Made by a program: the position numbers and the translations under genes. This document shows, piece by piece, positions 26,143 through 33,146 of a DNA stretch of 38,794 nucleotides. The DNA comes from an uncultured Bacilli bacterium (GTDB lineage Bacteria > Bacillota_I > Bacilli_A > RF39 > UBA660): NCBI GenBank assembly GCA_947629255.1, contig CANRDF010000009.1, positions 1 to 38,794 on the forward strand, in the 5' to 3' direction. Every line of letters begins with the position of its first letter. Position 1 is the first letter of the stretch. Under the pieces are notes generated by a model that was not told the origin of the DNA, did not search any database, and saw nothing but the letters and a program-made list of their open reading frames with translations.

Positions 26143-26433
26143 TTATTTTAGAAAGAATACAGGATTTGAAGAAGATGCCTGTATTTTTTTAGTTTGAGAT
26201 GGATTTGCAGTGACAGATACTTTTGGAGTCGTATTTGTGTTTTGTGTTTTATTCGAAGACTTTGGCTGACTCATAAACTCTTTTGCAATTTGAAAAGCCC
26301 CTTTCATATTTTGAATCATTGGTTTTGCTTGAACATAAATAGGTATAATTTGATTGGCGACAGTTAAAGTTTTATTAATACCCGTTAGAATTTTAGGCAA
26401 AGTGAGTCCAGTTCTAATAGCTTGTGGAAACAT
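26143..26433 (-). CDS. YqfQ/VrrA-like small protein
   Basis: A protein of about 96 residues that begins MFPQAIRTG and continues with a hydrophobic/amphipathic part (about 10-55, PKILTGINKTLTVANQIIPIYVQAKPMIQNM) and then a low-complexity Ser/Thr/Asn/Gln tail. The MFP start, the xxPMxxNM block and the site next to trmK agree with YqfQ/VrrA of Bacillus, whose function is unknown. The start at 26433 is preferred over the ATG at 26439 because AAAGGGTGA is too close to the latter. A TATAAT on the minus strand (26461-26456) is a likely -10. The gene is convergent with trmK and its 3' end contains the trmK terminator. Family assignment rests on short similarity and context. Confidence 0.6.
   Translation of the reverse strand: MFPQAIRTGLTLPKILTGINKTLTVANQIIPIYVQAKPMIQNMKGAFQIAKEFMSQPKSSNKTQNTNTTPKVSVTANPSQTKKIQASSSNPVFFLK
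26156..26190 (+). terminator. Terminator of dnaG-rpoD-trmK
   Basis: AATACAGG (26156-26163) and CCTGTATT (26178-26185) form an 8-bp stem with a 14-nt loop and a T run. It lies inside the coding end of the convergent YqfQ-like gene. Confidence 0.75.
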
Positions 26434-26511
26434 AGACATTCACCCTTTCTAAAATATTATATGTGAAGATGGAAAAAAAGCCTACTTTTTGTAGAAAAAA
26501 TAATTTGTTTA

Positions 26512-26520
26512 TGATATACT
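26512..26520 (+). promoter_or_regulatory. Extended -10 promoter of pilC
   Basis: TGATATACT fits an extended -10 (TGnTATAcT). The predicted start near 26527 lies before the ATG at 26550 and after a possible upstream start at 26463, which is therefore unlikely. Confidence 0.5.
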
Positions 26521-26549
26521 TAAAAAGTAAGAATAGGGAAGGGAAATGT

Positions 26550-28142
26550 ATGAATGCAAATGTTATATATAATACAAATAATACACCTGTAAAAACTTCA
26601 TTCTTTCAAAATATGATAGCAATTCTATGGTATATTATAAAGTGCTCATATCGAGGAGTTAAATATATTTTTATGGATGTTCCTAGCCATTTATGGCAAC
26701 TTGCAAGTGGTAAAGTAGATACAGCATATAAAGGAACAATGGCAGCCGTGAATAATATGTCTAAAAATGAAAATAAAAACAAAAAAAGTGTTCTTAAAAT
26801 GGATCTGAATGATTTACTTAAAAATACGGCTATAATGAAAAGAAGAATTGCAAAATTAGAACTTGAAAAAGCAAGACTTTTAGAAGAATTAAAAGGCCCT
26901 GGTGGAATACGTAGTAAAGAACCTGTTGTTTACCAATTTACTGCAAAAAAAGATGGAAAATTAGAAACAGGAATTGTAAGTGGATATTCTAAATTAGATA
27001 TTAATACCTTCTTAGTTCAAGACGGATATGAAGTTTATAAAATTGAACATAACAAAATGATTGAGTTTTTATATGGAAAACAAAGTATTTTTTCACCTAA
27101 ATTAAAAAATAAAGATTTACTTTTTTGGCTTACTCAATTATCGACTTATTTAAAAAGTGGGATTACATTATCAGATTCCATTCGAATATTAAATCAACAA
27201 ATGAATAAGAACCCTACATATAAACGGGCATTTCAAGCTATTGTGTATGAGTTAACGATGGGAGAATCGTTCTCAACAGCCTTAGAAAAACAAGGAACAA
27301 TGTTTCCACCTCTTTTAATTAATATGTTAAAAGCAGCAGAGGCAACAGGAGAATTACAAGAAACCTTAGATGATATGGCAAATTACTATGATGAAATTGA
27401 AAAAACAAGAAAACAAATGATCTCAGCGATGACATACCCATCTGTCATTATGATCTTTAGTTTAGCAGTTGTCGTTTTTATTATGTTATATATCATTCCT
27501 CAATTTACTGATATTTATGAATCTGCAGGGGCTGAGATCACTGGCATAACATTATTTGTATTAAATTTAAGTATTTTTTTGCAAAATAATTTAATGAACA
27601 TGTTACTCGTTTTAATTCTTATTATTTTTGTGATTGTTCTAGCTTATAAAAAAGTAAAAGTTTTTCGAAAAAAAGTCCAAACTTTTGCTATGAAATTACC
27701 TGTATTTGGAAAAATTATTATCTATAATGAAATGGCAATATTCTCAAAAACATTTTCATCTTTACTTCGTAATAACGTCTTTATAACTGAAAGTATTACC
27801 ATTTTAAGTAAAATTACAAATAATGAAATATATAAAGAAATTATGTATGAAACAGTAAATAATATTATTAAAGGTGAAAAAATTAGTGTTGCATTTAAAG
27901 ATCACTGGGCTATTCCGGATGTGGCATATTTTATGATTGTAACTGGAGAGTCGACTGGAGAATTAGCCGAAATGATGTCTAAAGTAAGTACGTATTATCA
28001 AGATTCTCATCGAAATATTATTAATAGTTTAAAATCTTTTATCGAACCACTTATGATTGTATTCTTAGCCGTTGTCGTGGGCGGTATTATTCTAGCGGTA
28101 GTCGTGCCAATGTTTAATATGATGAATTTAATAAAGGAGTAG
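26550..28142 (+). CDS. Type IV pilus / competence inner-membrane platform protein (PilC/GspF/ComGB)
   Basis: A 530-residue platform protein that couples the pilus ATPase to pilin assembly. The core has two GspF domains: FWLTQLSTYLKSGITLSDSIRIL with GESFSTALEKQGTMFPPLL and AAEATGELQETLDDMA, then FSKTFSSLLRNNVFITESITIL with FMIVTGESTGELAEMMSKV. Three transmembrane segments are visible (about 290-313, 340-365 and 500-525). An extra N-terminal part of about 130 residues precedes the usual FTAKKDGKLETGIVSG start: a hydrophobic stretch (about 17-45) and a short coiled coil (MKRRIAKLELEKARLLEEL). The start at 26550 follows AGGGAAGGGA. The prepilin peptidase gene follows 4 nt later. The ATPase PilB is on the other strand, and no pilin gene is in the window. 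Confidence 0.92.
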   Translation: MNANVIYNTNNTPVKTSFFQNMIAILWYIIKCSYRGVKYIFMDVPSHLWQLASGKVDTAYKGTMAAVNNMSKNENKNKKSVLKMDLNDLLKNTAIMKRRIAKLELEKARLLEELKGPGGIRSKEPVVYQFTAKKDGKLETGIVSGYSKLDINTFLVQDGYEVYKIEHNKMIEFLYGKQSIFSPKLKNKDLLFWLTQLSTYLKSGITLSDSIRILNQQMNKNPTYKRAFQAIVYELTMGESFSTALEKQGTMFPPLLINMLKAAEATGELQETLDDMANYYDEIEKTRKQMISAMTYPSVIMIFSLAVVVFIMLYIIPQFTDIYESAGAEITGITLFVLNLSIFLQNNLMNMLLVLILIIFVIVLAYKKVKVFRKKVQTFAMKLPVFGKIIIYNEMAIFSKTFSSLLRNNVFITESITILSKITNNEIYKEIMYETVNNIIKGEKISVAFKDHWAIPDVAYFMIVTGESTGELAEMMSKVSTYYQDSHRNIINSLKSFIEPLMIVFLAVVVGGIILAVVVPMFNMMNLIKE

Positions 28143-28146
28143 AAAG

Positions 28147-28911
28147 ATGGATATATATTTTGGAGTGTTATTCTTTCTCCTTGGCTCGGTGTTTGCCTCA
28201 TTTTATGGAGTCGTGGCAACAAGATTACCAGAAGGAAAAAGTTTGCTAGGAAGAAGCCATTGTAATCATTGCAATCATCAATTATCTTGGTATGAATTAA
28301 TTCCCATTTTTTCTTATCTGTTCTTACGTGGAAAATGCCATCATTGTCATAAAAAATTACCAATCTATGAACCAATAATAGAGTTATTCATGGGAATTTT
28401 CTTCTCAATTTCTTACTTTTATTATGGCTTTTCTTACGAATTATGGATGTCTCTTATTTTAATTTCGTTGTTTGTTCTTATTTATATTAGTGATTTTCGT
28501 TATATGATCATCCTAGATTCTCCATTAATAATTTCAAGCATACTTATTTTTTTCTTAAAATGGATATACTTTGGCATTCAAGAAGCTCTTATAAGTTTAT
28601 TTTCAGGTGCTATTTTATTTCTTATTTTTTTAGGAATAGGTTTTTTAGGATCTAAAATCTTTAAACGCGAAGCTTTAGGAGGAGGAGATATTAAACTTGC
28701 TTTTGTAATGGGAGAAAGTGTTGGAATTTTATATGCTATCATAGGTTTAATTTTATCTACATTTTTAGCTTTACCCTATGCAACATTTACTTTATTAAAT
28801 AATGAAGATAGAGAAGTGCCATTTGGACCTTTCTTAATTTCAGCATTATGTATGGTTTTTGTTTTTTATGAAAAATTTACGACTATTTTAAAATTTATTA
28901 TGTTCCATTAA
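28147..28911 (+). CDS. Prepilin peptidase / N-methyltransferase (PilD/ComC type)
   Basis: A 254-residue A24A aspartic peptidase that cleaves and methylates prepilins at the membrane. The N-terminal domain has the zinc tetra-Cys set CNHC (about 39-42) and CHHC (about 64-67), found in bifunctional peptidase/methylases. The catalytic aspartates are in IYISDFRYMIILD and ALGGGDIKLAFVMG. About seven hydrophobic segments follow the family layout. It begins 4 nt after pilC with SD AAAGGAG and is followed by a bidirectional terminator shared with pilB. Confidence 0.95.
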   Translation: MDIYFGVLFFLLGSVFASFYGVVATRLPEGKSLLGRSHCNHCNHQLSWYELIPIFSYLFLRGKCHHCHKKLPIYEPIIELFMGIFFSISYFYYGFSYELWMSLILISLFVLIYISDFRYMIILDSPLIISSILIFFLKWIYFGIQEALISLFSGAILFLIFLGIGFLGSKIFKREALGGGDIKLAFVMGESVGILYAIIGLILSTFLALPYATFTLLNNEDREVPFGPFLISALCMVFVFYEKFTTILKFIMFH

Positions 28912-28913
28912 AA

Positions 28914-28935
28914 AAGAGACTTCATACGGTCTCTT
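28914..28935. terminator. Bidirectional terminator between pilD and pilB
   Basis: AAGAGAC-TTCATACG-GTCTCTT is a perfect 7-bp stem lying between two convergent genes. The left A run gives a good U tail on the minus strand; the plus-strand tail is short. Confidence 0.75.
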
Positions 28936-30346
28936 ATTCTAATGTTTCTAAAGAAATGTTTTCCATAGGAGTAATGTCCTGTTCGATAGTAGGAAGGGTT
29001 TCAACATCATTTAAATATTCAGGAGTTTCTATTTCGACTGGATCCATAGTTTCTAATTCTTCTAAAGGTTCTTCTTCATTCATCTCTTCGGAGTTAGGAG
29101 CTTCTGTGTCAGTTCTACCAATAATGGCATTTTTTAAATGGACTTGTTCTTCCCCTAAATCTTCTTCAATATCAATAACACGAAGAACTTCTTCAAAACT
29201 CGTAAGTCCATTAATCACTTTAACAAGACCATCATCAAGCAAACTTGTCGCCCGATCATTTTGATAAATCATTTTTCTAATTTCTTCTTTCGTTTCATTA
29301 TTTACAATGGCATCTCGAATTTCTTCATTTAATATAAGAACTTCTTGAAGAGGAATACGCCCTGAGTATCCTTTATAACAACTATCACATCCCACAGGTT
29401 TATAAATATAATCAATATCCATATTTAAAGCTGTTTTAAACACACGTTTTTCATAATCAGTAGTTGGTCTTGCTTCCCGACATTTTGGACATAGTTTTTT
29501 ACAAAGTCTTTGAGAAATAATGGCTTCTAGAGCAGAACCAAGCAAATACCTTTCAACATCCATATCCACTAAACGTTCGATTGTGGTAAGTGAGTTATTC
29601 GTGTGGATGGTAGATAAAACTAAGTGTCCTGTAATACTTGCGCGAACCGCGATTCTTGCTGTTTCATTATCACGAATTTCACCAATCATAATAATATCAG
29701 GGTCTTGACGTAAGATAGAACGAAGAGCATTCGCAAAATCTAGGCCAATTTCACTCATCGTTTGTACTTGGTTAATTCCTGCGATTTTCATTTCAACCGG
29801 ATCTTCTACAGTAATAATATTTCTTTCGATCGTATTTAATTGTTGTAAGACGGCATAGACAGTCGTTGATTTACCACTTCCTGTCGCACCAGTGACTAAA
29901 ATAATTCCATTTGGTTTACTAATCGCTTTTTGAACGAGTTCTAGATTTCTTTCGGAAAATCCTAGAGTATCCAAAGTACTTAAACTAGCTGAGTAATCGA
30001 GTAAACGAATAACGACTTTTTCTCCATAAACAATCGGAAGAGTAGATACACGAAGGTCTAAGTCACTGCCATCCACTTGCATTTTAATCGCGCCATCTTG
30101 AGGAATACGAGATTCGGTAATATTCATCCCGGCAATAATTTTGATACGAGTAACTAAGTTTTTCTTGACACTCGCAGGAACTTTGGCATACAAAATAAGT
30201 TCTCCATCGACACGAATACGAACATTTAAGACATCTGGAGTAGGGTCAAAGTGAATATCACTAGCTCTTTTTCTAGATGCATCAATGAGCATATCATTGA
30301 CAATATCAACGATTGGTAGGTTGTTATAATCATATTCTGTATACAT
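28934..30346 (-). CDS. Type IV pilus / competence assembly ATPase (PilB/GspE/ComGA)
   Basis: A 470-residue hexameric ATPase that drives pilus assembly. It starts directly with the N2 domain (DIVNDMLIDASRKRASDIHFDP), without the N1 domain that PilB proteins of about 560 residues carry. Walker A is VTGATGSGKSTTVYAV (about 155-170). The Asp box and Walker B follow (IIMIGEIRDNETARIAVRAS), then the His box LSTIHTNNSLTTIERL. A tetra-Cys zinc element is present (CKKLCPKC, then CDSCYKGYSGRIP). The last 65 residues are an acidic tail rich in Glu and Thr with no known fold. The start is the ATG at 30346, with AAGGGTGA upstream; a GTG at 30355 overlaps the ribosome site. It converges on pilC-pilD. Confidence 0.94.
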   Translation of the reverse strand: MYTEYDYNNLPIVDIVNDMLIDASRKRASDIHFDPTPDVLNVRIRVDGELILYAKVPASVKKNLVTRIKIIAGMNITESRIPQDGAIKMQVDGSDLDLRVSTLPIVYGEKVVIRLLDYSASLSTLDTLGFSERNLELVQKAISKPNGIILVTGATGSGKSTTVYAVLQQLNTIERNIITVEDPVEMKIAGINQVQTMSEIGLDFANALRSILRQDPDIIMIGEIRDNETARIAVRASITGHLVLSTIHTNNSLTTIERLVDMDVERYLLGSALEAIISQRLCKKLCPKCREARPTTDYEKRVFKTALNMDIDYIYKPVGCDSCYKGYSGRIPLQEVLILNEEIRDAIVNNETKEEIRKMIYQNDRATSLLDDGLVKVINGLTSFEEVLRVIDIEEDLGEEQVHLKNAIIGRTDTEAPNSEEMNEEEPLEELETMDPVEIETPEYLNDVETLPTIEQDITPMENISLETLE

Positions 30347-30420
30347 ACTAGTCACCCTTTATTCTTCCATAAGTTTATCATAGAAAATGAAAAAAAACAA
30401 TTCCCCAAAAGCGAATTTTA

Positions 30421-30429
30421 TGATAAAAT
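30421..30429 (+). promoter_or_regulatory. Extended -10 promoter of the small membrane protein gene
   Basis: TGATAAAAT, with no good -35, lies 26 nt before the ATG at 30456. The 109-nt divergent region with pilB holds nothing else that is clear. Confidence 0.4.
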
Positions 30430-30455
30430 ATTTTTTAAGCGTGAGGGGTGTAAGA

Positions 30456-30905
30456 ATGAAGAAAATAACTCGGAAAATTCTTTTCGTTCCTGTTTTATTC
30501 ATTATATTAGTTGCTCTTTTGTTGTGTCTTGCATATTCTCACCTCTTAGAAGTTGGAAGAAAAGAAAGACTACGTAAATTAGAAAACTACGAAGATTATG
30601 TTTTAACCTATGAAAAACAAGATATTTGTGAATTTCGAAAAATGTTTGTTGTAGGAAATGTAACTTTTTATTTTGATTGTATTGATAATCTCACTCTCAG
30701 TTATGGCTCGACCAAGACAGATTTATATGAAGTAATGAATTTAGGCTATTTGCATGTAAAAGATTTTGTAAAGAATTTGAATGTGGTGAAGAAACAAGAA
30801 AACGTTACCAAGTATATTCATGAGAGTACAAAAGAAAGTCCTACTTATGAAGTAGAAGTAAGAGAAAATGGTGAACTAAAAGATGTAATAATTAAAGCAA
30901 TCTAA
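30456..30905 (+). CDS. Small bitopic membrane protein of unknown function
   Basis: A 149-residue protein with a basic start (MKKITRKILF), one transmembrane helix (about 9-28) and an extracellular domain of about 115 residues with Cys at about 50 and 67 (KQDICEFRK, YFDCIDNL). It is not a pilin: no prepilin cleavage motif (G/A followed by F-T-x-x-E) precedes the helix. No family is recognised. The start at 30456 is chosen because GAGGGGTG lies 6 nt upstream; the reading frame is open further upstream but would run through the likely promoter. It is divergent from pilB, and its stop codon overlaps that of the convergent flippase gene. Confidence 0.72.
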   Translation: MKKITRKILFVPVLFIILVALLLCLAYSHLLEVGRKERLRKLENYEDYVLTYEKQDICEFRKMFVVGNVTFYFDCIDNLTLSYGSTKTDLYEVMNLGYLHVKDFVKNLNVVKKQENVTKYIHESTKESPTYEVEVRENGELKDVIIKAI

Positions 30906-32200
30906 GCTTTTTGAAGTTCTTTATGAATCGCTTTATAATTAAAGAAAACAACAAAGAAAATATTGATAATTTCACTAATGACCAAGGAATATAAACCGAT
31001 TTTTAAGAAAGAGAGAGTACACATAACCGCGAGCTTGAGTAAAATTCCCCATAAACTAATTTTCATGGTCTCACTTGCTTTATCCATGGCTTGAAGACTA
31101 CTAGATAAAGGAGCTTCTAAATAAAATAGGACAAAAAAAGGTGCTAGAATAAAGATATAATCACTTCCAAGGTTTGTTTTATATAAAATTTGTAATAATG
31201 GATTTCTCAAAAGAAAAATGAGAATAGAACTTAAAGTGCCTATCCAAAAAGAATAGGTTAAAGCTTGTTTAATTCGAGAACGTAGTTTAATATAGTTTTT
31301 CTGAGAATGATATTTGCTAACTTCTGGGATTAAAATCTGTACAATCGCTTGAATAAAGAAGGAAGGAAGAGTAAGAAGCCCCACAGCATAAGCATTGTAG
31401 GCAGCATATTCTTGTAAAATATAAGTGTTTGAGTATCCAACAGAAAGTAAGATGTTGGTAAGAAGTATAGGTTCTAAAAAGAAACCAATGTTGCCAATAA
31501 GTCTTCCTGATACCGAAGGAACACTGATATGAAGGACACGATTTAAGATGGTTTTATCGGGGACGAAATCTTTTTTTGTAATCGTAGCTCCTCTTGGAAG
31601 AAAGAGAGAAAATGTAAAAATACTTACAGTCTCAGTGACAATATTTAGTAAAATAAAGGATAGAACCCCTAGAAACGCACTTTGACTTACAATTTTAGGT
31701 AAGAAGAAAATGAGGAATAAAATACGTACCAATTGTTCAAAAATATTCGATATTGTATTGGGAGCTACTTTTAATTTGCCAAGAAAATATCCTTTTAAAA
31801 TAGAGGACATCGAAATAAAAGGAAGCGTAAATGCAAGGGCAATCAGTAAAGGAGTGACTGTCGGTTGTTTTAAAAGCACGGAGGCAATAAAAGGGGATGT
31901 AAGGATGATGAGAAGAATCATGGCTATGTTAAATAAAATAATAGAAGCAGCACTCGTAAAAAGAATCTTTTTGCTTCGAATAGTCCCTTCACTTACTAAT
32001 TTAGAAATACTAATGGGAAGTGCAAACGTAGCAAGAGTGATAAAAAGAGAATAGGTGGGCATCACAATAGTGTAAAGGCTCATTCCATATTCACCCACTT
32101 CTCGAGTAAACAAAATACGGATCACAAACCCAAGTACTTTCGTTAAAAAACCACCTACTAATAATATAAAAATGGATGTCTTAAAAGTGTCTTTTTTCAA
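30902..32200 (-). CDS. SpoVB/MurJ-type polysaccharide flippase
   Basis: A 432-residue MOP/MATE-superfamily membrane protein with about 12 transmembrane segments. The start FKTSIFILLVGGFLTKVLGFVIR and PISISKLVSEG match SpoVB-like and related wall-precursor flippases, which move lipid-linked oligosaccharides such as lipid II across the membrane. It is somewhat shorter than the ~520 residues of Bacillus SpoVB. The position next to comN, rel and dtd is close to the spoVB-yrzD(comN)-relA-dtd order of Bacillus and supports the assignment. No sporulation genes are seen here, so a vegetative wall role is more likely. The last 4 bases overlap the end of the convergent small membrane protein gene, and no terminator separates them. 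Confidence 0.85.
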   Translation of the reverse strand: MKKDTFKTSIFILLVGGFLTKVLGFVIRILFTREVGEYGMSLYTIVMPTYSLFITLATFALPISISKLVSEGTIRSKKILFTSAASIILFNIAMILLIILTSPFIASVLLKQPTVTPLLIALAFTLPFISMSSILKGYFLGKLKVAPNTISNIFEQLVRILFLIFFLPKIVSQSAFLGVLSFILLNIVTETVSIFTFSLFLPRGATITKKDFVPDKTILNRVLHISVPSVSGRLIGNIGFFLEPILLTNILLSVGYSNTYILQEYAAYNAYAVGLLTLPSFFIQAIVQILIPEVSKYHSQKNYIKLRSRIKQALTYSFWIGTLSSILIFLLRNPLLQILYKTNLGSDYIFILAPFFVLFYLEAPLSSSLQAMDKASETMKISLWGILLKLAVMCTLSFLKIGLYSLVISEIINIFFVVFFNYKAIHKELQKA

Positions 32201-32279
32201 ATCTAATCTTTCCTATTCTTTTACTTTGCTTTATAATAATATATGAAGTGTGTATGCATTTTAAGAATGGGTGATCATT
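32201..32279. promoter_or_regulatory. Divergent promoter region, flippase and comN-like genes
   Basis: On the plus strand TATAAT (32232-32237) is a likely -10 for the comN-like operon. On the minus strand TTAAAA, 17 nt and TATTAT may serve the flippase. The -10 boxes nearly abut (TATAATAATATA). The -35 boxes are weak. Confidence 0.35.
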
Positions 32280-32531
32280 ATGGAAGAAAAATTTGCAAGT
32301 TTAGAAGAACTTTATCAAAGATTAAAACCAGCTTTACGAACAAAGAAAAATGAAATGATAAGACAAAAACTACCAAGAATGGAAGAGAAAGAAATATGGT
32401 TTTACTTTTGTAAACATGTTTGGCGTGGAAAATCTTCGCTTACTCTAGGAGAAATGGTAAGTGATATTTTAAATACCGATTCTTATGATATTATGAAAGA
32501 GGTGTATGATGAATCCGATTACCGTAAATAA
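32280..32531 (+). CDS. ComN-like post-transcriptional regulator
   Basis: An 83-residue protein matching the ComN/YrzD family. The pattern LYQRLKPALRTKKNEM, then EIWFYFCKHVWRGKSSLTLGEMVSDILN, fits the family layout: LxPALxxKxxEF, edlWxyl, then Wkk and LxxiVxdIL. In Bacillus ComN acts on comE mRNA and localises with DivIVA at poles and septa. Its place between the SpoVB-like flippase and rel repeats the Bacillus gene order. The start is the ATG at 32280, with GGGTGA 5 nt upstream; a GTG nine bases earlier overlaps the ribosome site. Its 3' end overlaps the next gene by 23 nt. With pilB, pilC and pilD in the same window it hints at natural competence (inference). Confidence 0.78.
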   Translation: MEEKFASLEELYQRLKPALRTKKNEMIRQKLPRMEEKEIWFYFCKHVWRGKSSLTLGEMVSDILNTDSYDIMKEVYDESDYRK

Positions 32532-33135
32532 ACAAAGTAGTATTAAACTTGTAGGAAGTAAGACTCTTTATTTTGATCCTTTAGAAGTAGAGTCTTTACA
32601 TGATGCCGATTATATTTTTATCACGCATCCTCATTGGGATCATTTTTCCCTATTATCCATTTTAGAAATAAAGAAAGAAACAACTGTTTTTGTAACAACC
32701 AAGGATATTGTGGAAGAACTTTTATCCATCGGTATTTCTGAAGAATACATTATTGTCGTAAAACCAAATGAACATCATACATTAAAGAGTTTAGAATTTG
32801 ATACAGTTCCAGCTTATAACTTACATAAAAAACATCATCCAAAAGAAAATGGATGGGTCGGTTATGTTGTGAATTTTGATGAAGTGATTTATTATGTGAT
32901 GGGAGATACAGACGCGACACCGTCCGCGAAAGAGGTAACCTGTGACGTCTTATTCATTCCTATCGGAGGAACTTATACAATGGATTGTTTAGAAGCTGCG
33001 AATCTTACCAATATCATTAAACCCAAACTGGTGATACCGATTCATTATGGATATGCAGTTGGCACCAAGAAAGATGCCGAAGTATTTAAAAAAAGATTAG
33101 AACATGGAATTACATGTAAAATATTAATTCCTTAA
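32509..33135 (+). CDS. Metallo-beta-lactamase-fold hydrolase
   Basis: A 208-residue metal-dependent hydrolase of the UlaG/UPF0173-like branch. The metal site HPHWDHFS (about 43-50) provides HxHxDH, with a further Asp in YYVMGDTDATPS and the last His in LVIPIHYGYAVG. The substrate is unknown; relatives act on varied phosphoesters, lactones or RNA-like substrates. The start is taken at the second of two adjacent ATGs (32509), since GAGGTG is too close to the first. It overlaps the comN-like gene by 23 nt in another frame and lies 11 nt before rel, so the run from comN-like to dtd looks like one operon. Confidence 0.85.
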   Translation: MNPITVNKQSSIKLVGSKTLYFDPLEVESLHDADYIFITHPHWDHFSLLSILEIKKETTVFVTTKDIVEELLSIGISEEYIIVVKPNEHHTLKSLEFDTVPAYNLHKKHHPKENGWVGYVVNFDEVIYYVMGDTDATPSAKEVTCDVLFIPIGGTYTMDCLEAANLTNIIKPKLVIPIHYGYAVGTKKDAEVFKKRLEHGITCKILIP

Positions 33136-33146
33136 GGAGTAGAGAA

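Noticed and set aside
26463-26549. Upstream in-frame start of pilC
   Set aside because: The extra 29 codons cross the extended -10 box at 26512-26520 and have no ribosome site; the ATG at 26550 has one.
30902-32200. Evidence for sporulation from the SpoVB-like gene
   Set aside because: No sporulation-specific gene is present in the window, and this flippase family has general wall-precursor roles. The name reflects homology only.
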